A DNA stretch of 64,000 bases, taken from Sneathiella litorea. GTDB lineage: Bacteria > Pseudomonadota > Alphaproteobacteria > Sneathiellales > Sneathiellaceae. The stretch is from positions 1,454,895 through 1,518,894 of the forward strand of contig NZ_WTUW01000002.1 in the NCBI RefSeq assembly GCF_009882915.1, written 5' to 3'. Shown here in pieces: positions 53,790-62,651 of this stretch (the stretch's first letter is position 1; each line of letters opens with the position of its first letter). The position numbers and the translations under genes are program-made. The notes beneath the pieces are model-generated. The model worked only from the letters and a program-made list of their open reading frames with translations, did not search any database and had not been told where the DNA came from.

Positions 53790-55001
53790 TTACACGCGTT
53801 CGAAGATCGCGGCCAATCCTTGTCCACCGCCGATGCACATCGTTTCCAGACCATAACGGGCATTCCGGTGTTCCATCTCCCGAAGTAACGTGGCAAGAAT
53901 ACGTCCGCCTGTCGCGCCAACCGGATGGCCAAGGGAAATACCCGACCCGTTTACGTTCATTCGGTCGAAATCAGATTTTTCGAACTTCCAGTCGCGGGTA
54001 CATGCCAGTACCTGCGCGGCAAAGGCTTCATTGAGTTCGATCAGGTCTAAATCTTTAAGACTGAGCCCGGCACGTTCCAGCGCTTTCGCCGTCGCGGGGA
54101 CAGGGCCAATTCCCATGATCTCTGGTCCGACACCAGCTACGCCCCAGCTTACAAGGCTGCCATAGGGTTTAAGGCCAAGCTCATCGGCAATGGCACGAGT
54201 TGTCACGACACAGGCCGACGCGCCATCGTTCTGGCCGCTGGCATTACCAGCTGTAACGGTCGACTCCGGATCCTGCTTGAGGAGGATGGGCCTCAATTTA
54301 GCAAGGCCTTCCTCATTGGCTTCTGGTCTCGGATGCTCGTCCTTGTCATAGGTGGTGTCTCCTTTACGGCCACGCACAGTCACAGGAATGATTTCATCAT
54401 CGAAACGGCCGGCCTCTTGCGCTGCGACAGCTCGGCGATGAGATTCCACGGCGAAACTATCCTGCTCATCGCGTGGAACAGAGTGACTTTTACGGAGATT
54501 TTCGGCTGTTTCCAGCATGCCGCCGGGAACAGGGAAATTAATACCGCCGGCGGTCACCCGACCCCGGGCAAGCGCGTCATGAAATGCCAGCGATGTGCCC
54601 TTGATGCCCCAACGTCCGGCCGTTGAATAGAAGGGGGCGTTCGACATGGACTCGGCACCGCCTGCGATAACGACTGAGGACCCGCCTGTTGCCACCTGCA
54701 TGACAGCGTTGATAATGGCCTGCAAACCAGAGCCGCAGCGACGGTCCAGCTGATACCCACCAATGGTTATGGGAAGGCCGGCATCTAGCCCAACGACACG
54801 ACCAAGTGCTGGCGCGTCCATTGACGGATAGCATTGGGCAAAAATGACATCTTCCACCCGATCTTTGAGACCATCGCAACGACCAAGCAACCCCTCAATA
54901 ACAGTCCGTCCCAGTTCATGGGCATGCAGATCCTTGAATTGTCCGCCGAAGCGGCCTACCGGTGTCCTTACGGGTTCACAAATCACAACATCTTTCAGCA
55001 T
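53790..55001 (-). CDS. Acetyl-CoA C-acyltransferase (thiolase)
   Basis: A 403-residue type II thiolase-fold enzyme. The nucleophile is Cys89 (RRCGSGLQA), with SGISLGHPVGATGGR supplying His and CIGGGQGLAAI the second Cys. It exchanges acyl groups with CoA, as in beta-oxidation or acetoacetyl-CoA cleavage. It diverges from the BKACE-like gene across 285 bases. The BKACE family makes acetoacetate, so this thiolase may cleave acetoacetyl-CoA formed from it; no CoA transferase is nearby. Confidence 0.93.
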   Translation of the reverse strand: MLKDVVICEPVRTPVGRFGGQFKDLHAHELGRTVIEGLLGRCDGLKDRVEDVIFAQCYPSMDAPALGRVVGLDAGLPITIGGYQLDRRCGSGLQAIINAVMQVATGGSSVVIAGGAESMSNAPFYSTAGRWGIKGTSLAFHDALARGRVTAGGINFPVPGGMLETAENLRKSHSVPRDEQDSFAVESHRRAVAAQEAGRFDDEIIPVTVRGRKGDTTYDKDEHPRPEANEEGLAKLRPILLKQDPESTVTAGNASGQNDGASACVVTTRAIADELGLKPYGSLVSWGVAGVGPEIMGIGPVPATAKALERAGLSLKDLDLIELNEAFAAQVLACTRDWKFEKSDFDRMNVNGSGISLGHPVGATGGRILATLLREMEHRNARYGLETMCIGGGQGLAAIFERV

Positions 55002-55286
55002 TAATTCTTATCCTTTTTTTACTGAGGGGGTATTTTTCTCAGAGGCCACTGGGCATTTGTCCTTGGCCACCTATAAAAACTTCGCCTTTTCCATTTAAAA
55101 TTTGAATGTAGTCAATACCGATATATGGCACTCTCGGCAAGTGTCGAGGTAACAACATTTCGGATGGGCCGATTGTTAAGCGGCATGATGACGACAATGA
55201 TGTTATATCTTAAAATACGGTTGATTCATTTTTTTAATAAAATGCAATCGAGACGATGTTATTTTTGAGATCAGGAGCAACGGTAT

Positions 55287-56114
55287 ATGGATGATCTATC
55301 CCCCCTCCCCCCGGCTATTTTGACAGTCGCACCTAACGGAGCGAGAAAAAGCAAGCAAGATCATCCAATGCTTCCAATCACGCCATCTGAACTGGCGGAT
55401 GAGGCCGATGCATGTGTTCAAGAGGGAGCCGCCATGATCCATCTTCATGTACGCAACGATCAGGGCGGCCATTCTCTGGATGTTACAAAATACCGGGAAG
55501 CTATCGCCGCAATTCGTGACAAGGTGGGCGATGATATTGTTATTCAGGCCACGACCGAAGCTGTCGGCATCTATACACCGGAACAACAGATGGATATGGT
55601 TCTCGAGTTACAGCCTGACGCGGCTTCTCTTGCAATCAAGGAGTTGGTGCCAGAAGGCCAGGAGGCAGGGGCGAAAGCGTTTTTTAATGAAATGAAGACG
55701 CTTAAAGTCATGCCGCAATTCATCCTTTACTCTCCAGAAGATGTAAAGAGATTTGAAATGCTGATAGCGGAAGGTATTATTCCGTTCAAAAATCCTTTTC
55801 TGATACTGGTCTTGGGGCGCTATACATCGAACCAGCAATCACATCCGCGCGATGTGCTCCCGTTTCTGTCGGCTCTCAAGCTGGAGAGGATCTGGGCTGT
55901 ATGTGCGTTTGGTCCGCTGGAACATGCCGCAGCAAGCACTGCGCTTGCCATGGGCGGGCATGTTAGGGTTGGCTTTGAGAACAATATATTTTTGAAATCC
56001 GGGGAGCGGGCTGGCCGAAATGCTGATCTCGTCCGCCAGCTTCGAGAGGTTGCCGACGCAATTGGCCGCCCTATCGCGACAGCAGAGGATATCCGAAAAA
56101 CATTTACCGATTAG
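55287..56114 (+). CDS. Beta-keto acid cleavage enzyme (BKACE, DUF849)
   Basis: A 275-residue BKACE protein. It has the family N-terminus VAPNGARKSKQDHPMLPITP, the zinc ligands His52 and His54 (HLHVRN), and the C-terminal HVRVGFENNIFLK. BKACE enzymes condense a beta-keto acid with acetyl-CoA and cleave it to acetoacetate and a new acyl-CoA. The start is ATG 55287 after AGGAGCAACGGTAT. It lies between a thiolase gene and a TRAP system, so a TRAP-imported beta-keto acid or its precursor is the likely substrate. Confidence 0.92.
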   Translation: MDDLSPLPPAILTVAPNGARKSKQDHPMLPITPSELADEADACVQEGAAMIHLHVRNDQGGHSLDVTKYREAIAAIRDKVGDDIVIQATTEAVGIYTPEQQMDMVLELQPDAASLAIKELVPEGQEAGAKAFFNEMKTLKVMPQFILYSPEDVKRFEMLIAEGIIPFKNPFLILVLGRYTSNQQSHPRDVLPFLSALKLERIWAVCAFGPLEHAAASTALAMGGHVRVGFENNIFLKSGERAGRNADLVRQLREVADAIGRPIATAEDIRKTFTD

Positions 56115-56479
56115 AAAGCGAACGGCCCCTAGTCACCGCCTTTGAGCTGATTTCATAGAGATACTGTCAGCCATCATTCGGAATGATAAAATATGAATAA
56201 TTCAGGAAACCAAGACCTGAAGATTATCTGAATGAAGACAAAACTACCCATTCAAGTATCTGTTATTCGCCTTCTGCGCAGGCTTGTAAAGCCGCAATCT
56301 TTATTATACCATCAAACCAGAATGTAGTGTTGTCGGGCAACTCGATAAGAATGAAACGATAAAAATATAGCCCTAAGCATTTGTACGATAACACTTATTT
56401 CTGAAGACAATAGTTGCGGCAAGATAACAAGAACGACTGTTTCAACAGGGCAGTACAAACGCACAACGGGAGGAATATA
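56115..56479. other. Intergenic region with inverted repeats before TRAP system 4
   Basis: Two inverted repeats lie here: ATCATTC (56173-56179) with GAATGAT (56181-56187), and TTCAGG (56201-56206) with CCTGAA (56216-56221). They may be an operator and part of a terminator for the BKACE gene. The rest is AT-rich; I see no gene. Confidence 0.45.
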
Positions 56480-57520
56480 ATGACAAAAGATAAGAATCTT
56501 ATTAGTCGACGTGGCGCATTGGCTGGCGGTGCGGCCGCTTTGGCAGCCCCTGCCTTTATTGGCAAGGCTGCCGCTGCAGAGAAGGTAACATGGAAGGTAC
56601 AATCACACTGGCCAAAGGCATCTTCTTCATTTGGCGATAGCCTTGCCCTCATTGCCGAAGAGCTTAAGGCTAATACAGACGGGCAGTTTGAGCTCCAACT
56701 CTTTGGCGCGGGTGAGTTCGCGAAAGGTGGCGAAATTTTCAATATCGTACGCAAGGGCGTTGTTGAAATGGGCACCATCTCCCCGGGCTATATTCTAGGC
56801 GAAGCGCCAACGGCCGGACTGGCTCTCGGTGTTCCAGGTACATTCCGTGAACCATGGGAGTTTGCCCACTATCTCAAGAATATGGGTTTTGAGGAAATGT
56901 TCAACGAGGACCTCGCGGTTCACGGTGTTGTCAGCAGGGCAGAAAAAGTCTACCCGACGGAACTGGTTATCTCAAAACCAATAAGTTCAATTGAGGATTT
57001 TTCCACGTTGAAGCTGCGCTCTTCCGGCAGCTATCAGAAATTCCTTGAAGCTGCAGGAGCCTCCACTCAGAGTGTTGCTGGCCCGGAACTTTATTCCAGC
57101 CTGGCAAGTGGTGTGGTTGATGGCGCTCACTGGGGTGCTGCACAGGGTGCAATGTCGATGAGCCTTTGGGAAGTCGCCAAGTTCCACATGAAGCCAACTC
57201 TGGGACTGGCCATTGATACCTTGATCATGAACCAGCAGGCTGTCGATAACCTGTCCCCTGATCTTCGAAAAGAGTTTTTCACTCTTCTCGATATGCGTTT
57301 CTGGAAGCGGACGACAGAGTATCAGTACAAAGAAAAGCTGGCACTTTCAAAAGGCTTGGCAGAGCAAAACATCACTGTCGCCGAATTTCCGGCGGACGTG
57401 CAGAAAAAGTTCGCTGAAGCATCATCGGCAATCCTGGCTGAAGAAAGCGCCAAAGGCGGGAACGCCACGAAGGGAACCGAAATGCTTACAAGTTTCCTCA
57501 AGGGAATGGGCTACATCTAA
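56480..57520 (+). CDS. TRAP transporter 4, Tat-exported periplasmic binding protein (TakP-like)
   Basis: A 346-residue binding protein. The start at 56480 follows GGGAGGAATATA and the frame then shows a twin-arginine signal (SRRGALAGGAAALAAPAFIG, then KAAAAE), unlike the Sec signals of the other TRAP systems here. The core has WKVQSHWPKASSSFGDSLAL and LRSSGSYQKFLEAAG with YSSLASGVVDGAHWGAAQ, which recalls the 2-oxoacid-binding TakP group with its VDGAEW-type motif. Next to a BKACE gene, a beta- or alpha-keto acid is the likely ligand. This is inferred. Confidence 0.9.
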   Translation: MTKDKNLISRRGALAGGAAALAAPAFIGKAAAAEKVTWKVQSHWPKASSSFGDSLALIAEELKANTDGQFELQLFGAGEFAKGGEIFNIVRKGVVEMGTISPGYILGEAPTAGLALGVPGTFREPWEFAHYLKNMGFEEMFNEDLAVHGVVSRAEKVYPTELVISKPISSIEDFSTLKLRSSGSYQKFLEAAGASTQSVAGPELYSSLASGVVDGAHWGAAQGAMSMSLWEVAKFHMKPTLGLAIDTLIMNQQAVDNLSPDLRKEFFTLLDMRFWKRTTEYQYKEKLALSKGLAEQNITVAEFPADVQKKFAEASSAILAEESAKGGNATKGTEMLTSFLKGMGYI

Positions 57521-57571
57521 GGCCCGTTTGTTCTGTTAAGAATCTCAGCACAAGCTGTTATTTCCACATTC

Positions 57572-57605
57572 CGGAATCCTTTGCAATTATCTGCAAGGGA
57601 TTCCG
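57572..57605 (+). promoter_or_regulatory. Intercistronic hairpin between dctP 4 and dctQ 4
   Basis: CGGAATCCTTTGCA (57572-57585) pairs with TGCAAGGGATTCCG (57592-57605) with a single T-G wobble. It lies 51 bases after dctP and has no T-run, so it fits an mRNA stabiliser after the binding protein. Confidence 0.65.
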
Positions 57606-57699
57606 ACAGGATGGAAGTGAACACGACTTTTCATCAATTAGTCGCGCTTGTTCCGATGCCTGAAAACATGACTTTAGCCAGCTTCAATTGGAGAAAATT

Positions 57700-58266
57700 A
57701 TGGCTGCCTTAACCACCTTCGCACGTACAATAACAAATACAAATGTCTGGATAGGACGGCTAGCTAGCTATGCCGTCCTTATTCTTTTCGTGCTTCTCAT
57801 GAGCGACGTAGTCATGCGTTATATTACGCAAAGCCCTATATCCTGGTCCTCATTAGCATCAAAAATGATCTTCGGTGTCTATGCAATCATCGGCGGTGGC
57901 TATCTGTTAGCCAGAAGGGACCACGTCAATGTCGATTTATTCTACGGTCATTTCTCGGCGCGAAAAAAAGCACTGACAGATATTGCAACTTCCTTCCTTT
58001 TCTTTCTTTTCCTTGGTGTTCTTTTAAGTGAGAGTTATTCGATGGCGTATGACAGCATTTCTCGTCTTGAAGTCAGCTACGAAACGACCTGGCGACCGGC
58101 AATCTGGCCCTCTAAATCAATGATCTTCGTTTCCGCACTCCTACTACTGCTGCAGGGAATAGTGAAGCTAATAGCTGACATAATGATCCTTTGCGGCATA
58201 GAGGTAGATGAGAACGCCTATGGTCCAGTAGTTGATGACGAGACACACGAGAAGGAGTCCGTTTAA
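57700..58266 (+). CDS. TRAP transporter 4, small membrane subunit (DctQ family)
   Basis: A 188-residue DctQ-type protein with four helices. ATG 57700 follows GGAGAAAATT. It has LASYAVLILFVLLMSDVVMR, SWSSLASKMIFGVYAIIGG and RRDHVNVDLFYG. Its stop codon shares one base with the dctM start at 58266 (TAATG), so the two are translationally coupled. Confidence 0.9.
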   Translation: MAALTTFARTITNTNVWIGRLASYAVLILFVLLMSDVVMRYITQSPISWSSLASKMIFGVYAIIGGGYLLARRDHVNVDLFYGHFSARKKALTDIATSFLFFLFLGVLLSESYSMAYDSISRLEVSYETTWRPAIWPSKSMIFVSALLLLLQGIVKLIADIMILCGIEVDENAYGPVVDDETHEKESV

Positions 58267-59591
58267 TGTTTGAACTACTAAACATCGAAATCCTTACGCT
58301 CCTTTTCTTTGGCCTCTTGTTTTTGTTTATCATGCTGGGCGTGCCTTTGGCATTCGTCCTCGGTGGCCTGTCGGTTATCTTTCTCTATTTTGAACAAGGT
58401 CCAATAGCTTTTTACCTGATAGCCTCGAAAATGTGGGACTTGATGGAAACATCATCACTCATTGCAATCCCGCTTTATGTCTTCATGGCCATGCTATTAG
58501 AGCGAAGCGGGGTTGCCCATGACCTTTACCGAATGATGCATTTATGGTGGGGCGGCGTCCGCGGTGGCCTTGCCATTGGAACTGTCGGCATCTGTACGAT
58601 TTTCGCCGCCATGTCGGGTATATCGGGCGCTGCGGTTGTGACAATGGGGACAATCGCTTTGCCCCAAATGCTGAGCCGAGGATACGACAAGCAACTCGCC
58701 TTGGGTGCAATTAATGCCGGGGGTGGCTGGGGAATTTTGATCCCGCCATCTATCCTGATGGTGCTCTATGCGCTCATTACAGAAGTCTCGGTCGGCAAGT
58801 TGTTTGCCGCGGGCGTATTCCCCGGCTTGCTTCTGTTCGCATTGGTATCGATTTACATTGGCGTAAGGTGCTGGTTTCAGCCACATCTTGGGCCTGCACT
58901 TCCCAAGGAAGAACGGGCAAGTTGGGGTGAAAAGATCGGGGCATTGAAGTCCGTCTTCTTACCAATTTTCATCATTGTTATTGTTCTAGGCGCAATATTC
59001 GGGGGTTACGCTACGGTCACTGAGGCCGCCGCAGTTGGCGTTTTCGGAGCACTGGTTGCCAGCGCGATAAATCGGAAATTGACATGGAAAGTTATTTCCC
59101 AGTCTTCGCTTCGCACGTTCCGACTAACGACCATTATCACCTGGATTGTTTTCGCGGCGCATGCCTACTCAATGGCTTATACCGCGATGGGCGCAGAGGA
59201 ATTCATCACACATATTACGCAGCAGATCCCAGGCGGCAAATGGGGGGCACTTGGTTTCATGATGTTTGTCCTCTTTATTCTGGGTATGGTTCTCGACCCT
59301 GTTGGCATCATGTTGATTACTTTACCGGTGTTCCTGCCATTGGTCGCAAGCCACGGTTTTGACCCGGTCTGGTTCGGCATTCTGTTCGTCGTCATGATGG
59401 AAATCAGTTATATGACGCCGCCCTTTGGGTTCAACCTTTTCTACCTCCGGTCTGTTGCTCCACCAGACGTGACAATGAAAGATATATATTGGTCAGTTGG
59501 CCCCTATACCGTGGTGGAGTTGGCAGGGCTCTTCCTGATCGTTCTGTTCCCGGCAATCGCGCTGTGGCTACCGAACTACTTGTTCCAGTAA
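58266..59591 (+). CDS. TRAP transporter 4, large membrane subunit (DctM family)
   Basis: A 441-residue DctM-type carrier. It carries SSLIAIPLYVFMAMLLERSG, TIFAAMSGISGAAVVTMGT, GGWGILIPPSILMVLYALI and TVTEAAAVGVFGALV. It completes the system and is followed by a strong terminator (59628-59664). It may serve the BKACE-thiolase pathway. Confidence 0.93.
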   Translation: MFELLNIEILTLLFFGLLFLFIMLGVPLAFVLGGLSVIFLYFEQGPIAFYLIASKMWDLMETSSLIAIPLYVFMAMLLERSGVAHDLYRMMHLWWGGVRGGLAIGTVGICTIFAAMSGISGAAVVTMGTIALPQMLSRGYDKQLALGAINAGGGWGILIPPSILMVLYALITEVSVGKLFAAGVFPGLLLFALVSIYIGVRCWFQPHLGPALPKEERASWGEKIGALKSVFLPIFIIVIVLGAIFGGYATVTEAAAVGVFGALVASAINRKLTWKVISQSSLRTFRLTTIITWIVFAAHAYSMAYTAMGAEEFITHITQQIPGGKWGALGFMMFVLFILGMVLDPVGIMLITLPVFLPLVASHGFDPVWFGILFVVMMEISYMTPPFGFNLFYLRSVAPPDVTMKDIYWSVGPYTVVELAGLFLIVLFPAIALWLPNYLFQ

Positions 59592-59627
59592 GGCTTGGGT
59601 AAGGCTCCCGAGAATATATTACGACCC

Positions 59628-59664
59628 CGTTGCGCGGACCAAACATCCGCGCAACGTTTTTTTT
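59628..59664 (+). terminator. Rho-independent terminator after TRAP system 4
   Basis: CGTTGCGCGGA (59628-59638) pairs perfectly with TCCGCGCAACG (59646-59656), followed by eight Ts. It lies 36 bases after dctM. Confidence 0.93.
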
Positions 59665-59697
59665 CAATGTACATACTAAGATTAAATCAATCACGTA

Positions 59698-60603
59698 TTA
59701 CAAGTCATCTGTTCCGAAGGTGTCACACTTACTGACATTCCCGTTTTCAAAACCCACCATAAACCATCTTACACGTTGCTTTGATGAACCATGGGTAAAG
59801 GAATCCGGCACCACCATACCAGTTGCCCGCTTCTGAAGCCGGTCATCACCGATAGCTGTAGCAGCATTGAGGGCTTCCTCAATATCTCCGGCCTCAAGAA
59901 TATTACGGGACCGATCCGCATTATAAGCCCAAACCCCGGCTAAACAGTCAGCCTGCAGCTCAAGCCGGACCGATAACTTATTTCCTTCTACATCGCTCAA
60001 GTGGCTTCTTTGCTCATTCACTTTTTGGGAAATGCCGAGCAATGTCTGAACATGGTGCCCAACTTCATGGGCAATTACATAAGCTTGTGCAAAATCCCCA
60101 GGCGCATCAAATCGACTACGCAGCTCCTCAAAGAAAGTAAGGTCCAGATAAACCTTTTGATCTCCTGGACAGTAAAAGGGGCCCATTGCAGATTGAGCAT
60201 AGCCGCAAGCAGATTGAACTGATCCGGAAAACAACACCAATGTCGGCTCGCGATAGTGTTTATTAGCATTCTCGAACAGGACCTGCCACGTGTCTTCCGT
60301 GTCCGCAAGTACGACAGAGACAAATTGGGTGAGTTCATCATCCACCGTTGTGCGAATGGGTCCAGATTGCGTCGATGATTGCATGCCGCCCTGTTGCGAA
60401 CCACCTTGCAAAAGGATGGTCGGATCAATTCCAAGGAAAAGTGAAATACCAACAATAGCAAGGATGCCGACTATCCCCAGTTTGCCACCCCGCCCACTCG
60501 GCAAACGAATGGGGAGACCTCGTCTTCGACCTAGCCGCCGCGGGCGTCCCTGCCCTCGGCGATCTTCGATATTGTCGCTACGCCGTCCTCCGCGCCACCG
60601 CAT
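59698..60603 (-). CDS. ypfJ: Neutral zinc metallopeptidase (YpfJ family)
   Basis: A 301-residue protein of the YpfJ (Zn-peptidase) family. It begins with a basic low-complexity stretch (MRWRGGRRSDNIEDRR), has one membrane helix (about residues 42-58) and a peptidase domain with the zinc motif HEVGHH (His179, Glu180, His183). The later ELQADCLAGVWA probably supplies the third ligand, and the N-terminus would lie in the cytoplasm. The physiological substrate is not known. It is monocistronic and convergent with TRAP system 4. Confidence 0.9.
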   Translation of the reverse strand: MRWRGGRRSDNIEDRRGQGRPRRLGRRRGLPIRLPSGRGGKLGIVGILAIVGISLFLGIDPTILLQGGSQQGGMQSSTQSGPIRTTVDDELTQFVSVVLADTEDTWQVLFENANKHYREPTLVLFSGSVQSACGYAQSAMGPFYCPGDQKVYLDLTFFEELRSRFDAPGDFAQAYVIAHEVGHHVQTLLGISQKVNEQRSHLSDVEGNKLSVRLELQADCLAGVWAYNADRSRNILEAGDIEEALNAATAIGDDRLQKRATGMVVPDSFTHGSSKQRVRWFMVGFENGNVSKCDTFGTDDL

Positions 60604-60764
60604 AGTACTATCCTTCGTTATTTAAGATTGCCCAAAATAACGTGTATACAGGACCGATCAGTTCCTGAGCAGGCCTGCGATTAGCACATGATAATGTCAT
60701 GATCCAAAGATGATGTCATCCAAGGATACTTTTCGACGGTCAGGCTATCCCTGATAGCACATAA

Positions 60765-62060
60765 TTACACTTTGTATCCAAGAACGGTTGGTAGCCAAAG
60801 CGCAATTGACGGAAAAGCGATCACCAGACCGACAGAAAGGATCATGGCGAAGATGGGCCAGAAAACCCAACGCATCGTGGCTTCTATCGGTACATTCGCT
60901 ATCTTCGCTGTTACCATCAAATTGACGGCGACCGGCGGAGTGAATTGACCTATTGCCACATTCATCGCCATCAGGACACCGAACCAGACCTGGTTCCAGC
61001 CAAGGGTCGCCATAATTGGCATAAGCAATGGCAGGGCAATCAAATAAATCGAAACCCCATCCAGCACCATCCCTGCCAGCAAAACAACGAACATAACCAA
61101 AATCAACACGACCATTGGTGAATCTGATATGGACAGGATATGCCCCGCTGCGGCATCAAAGGTTCCAAGTATCGATCCGGCAAAGGCAAAGATACCGGCC
61201 AACGATATAATAATCATTACCACGGCGGAGATTTGCGCGGACTCGGCCAGAACGTTATAGATGTCTCTCATTGACATGGAACGATGTAAGAACAGGCCCA
61301 CGATCAGCCCGTATGAGACGGCAACTGCGGCTGCTTCGGTCGGTGTAAACAATCCGCTCCGTAAGCCGCCGAGAATAATGACCGGCGCGAATAGTCCGGG
61401 CAACGCTCTGACGAAACTTCTCCCAAGAGGAGGACGGCTCGCGCCCGAATCCGAGCCATATCCGTTCCGTCGGCTTATAATAAGCGCAGGGACCGCAACG
61501 GCCAGCCCAGCAAGCAACCCCGGAAAAAGCCCTGCGGCAAACAAGGCGCGCAAATCAACGCCCGGCACCATGATCGAATAAACAATCAATGCGATGGAAG
61601 GGGGGATCAGAATGGCGGTAGAAGCAGAAGCCGCAATAATACTTGCGGAAAATGCGCGTGGATACCCTTCCTTCATCATACTGGGGATCATGACAGTTGC
61701 AACGGCCGCTGCGTCTGCGGGACCTGAGCCGGACATTCCGCCCATGATAAGGCAAACAAGTATGGCAACAAGCGCAAGGCCACCCCGTCGCGGGCCGACA
61801 ATTGCACGCGACAATTCCACCAGCCGCTCAGCAACTCCGGATCGCTCAAAAATCATGCCTGTCAGAATAAATAAGGGGATCGCGATGAGAGGATACTTGG
61901 CAATACTCGCGTATGTAATTGTGCTCATATTGGCGACGGCATCCATGTCGAGGCCGAAGAATATCGCAATGACGCCAGACAAGCCAAGAGCTACAGAAAT
62001 AGGCGCGCCGGATATAAGAATAAGAAAAAACGATCCGAGGAGGATGACATGCGCGCTCAT
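60765..62060 (-). CDS. TRAP transporter 5, large membrane subunit (DctM family)
   Basis: A 431-residue DctM-type carrier, with YPLIAIPLFILTGMIFERSG, ILVCLIMGGMSGSGPADAAA, ASTAILIPPSIALIVYSIM and TPTEAAAVAVSYGLI. It overlaps the dctQ gene by four bases (62057-62060). It is the last gene of the operon that starts outside the window with the ThDP enzyme. Confidence 0.93.
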   Translation of the reverse strand: MSAHVILLGSFFLILISGAPISVALGLSGVIAIFFGLDMDAVANMSTITYASIAKYPLIAIPLFILTGMIFERSGVAERLVELSRAIVGPRRGGLALVAILVCLIMGGMSGSGPADAAAVATVMIPSMMKEGYPRAFSASIIAASASTAILIPPSIALIVYSIMVPGVDLRALFAAGLFPGLLAGLAVAVPALIISRRNGYGSDSGASRPPLGRSFVRALPGLFAPVIILGGLRSGLFTPTEAAAVAVSYGLIVGLFLHRSMSMRDIYNVLAESAQISAVVMIIISLAGIFAFAGSILGTFDAAAGHILSISDSPMVVLILVMFVVLLAGMVLDGVSIYLIALPLLMPIMATLGWNQVWFGVLMAMNVAIGQFTPPVAVNLMVTAKIANVPIEATMRWVFWPIFAMILSVGLVIAFPSIALWLPTVLGYKV

Positions 62061-62560
62061 CTCTTTTTCCTCAAATCATTCCACTGCACCTGAAAAATCC
62101 TGAAGAGAACGGCCAACGACAACAGGGGCAACCACATCGTATAAATCCAGGTGGGATATCCTAGAGCTGGAGAGGTTTCTTCGAACAGATACTCGTCAAT
62201 CGCCAGATCTGATCCATAATAGACAAGCATCACGAACAAGGAGACAGACGCCAGAAATGAAATTGTGTTCAATAGTGCCCGGCCGTTCCGGCCAAACCGA
62301 TTGACAACAAAAGTGATGCATATATGGCCTTTATTGCTATAGGCCAGGCCTGCTCCGACAAACGTCACAATAACCAGAAGAAATACCGAATATTCTTCGG
62401 TAAAGGCAAAGGATACATTTGTCGCATATCGAACAACAACGTTCAAAATGCTAATTAGGCAAATCAATCCCATTGCCAGCGCCCCTATAGCCTCTTCTAT
62501 TCGAAACGGATATTTTTCTTGTGGGCTATCTTCCGTATCGGCAGCAGTTTCTTGTTCCAT
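62057..62560 (-). CDS. TRAP transporter 5, small membrane subunit (DctQ family)
   Basis: A 167-residue DctQ-type protein with four helices, starting at ATG 62560. It has YATNVSFAFTEEYSVFLLVI with the conserved glutamates and the KGHICITFVVN segment. It overlaps dctM by four bases. A strong hairpin separates it from dctP (62585-62640). Confidence 0.9.
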   Translation of the reverse strand: MEQETAADTEDSPQEKYPFRIEEAIGALAMGLICLISILNVVVRYATNVSFAFTEEYSVFLLVIVTFVGAGLAYSNKGHICITFVVNRFGRNGRALLNTISFLASVSLFVMLVYYGSDLAIDEYLFEETSPALGYPTWIYTMWLPLLSLAVLFRIFQVQWNDLRKKR

Positions 62561-62584
62561 AACTTTAGTACTTACCCGATTGAA

Positions 62585-62640
62585 GCCGGAGGTTCATTAC
62601 CCGTTCTCTGGGTAACAATTCCTCCGGCTAAACCATAATC
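62585..62640 (-). promoter_or_regulatory. Intercistronic hairpin between dctP 5 and dctQ 5
   Basis: AGCCGGAGG (62585-62593) pairs with CCTCCGGCT (62632-62640), with an inner TACCC/GGGTA helix. It lies immediately after the dctP stop on the minus strand. Confidence 0.65.
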
Positions 62641-62651
62641 AAAGAAGTAGA

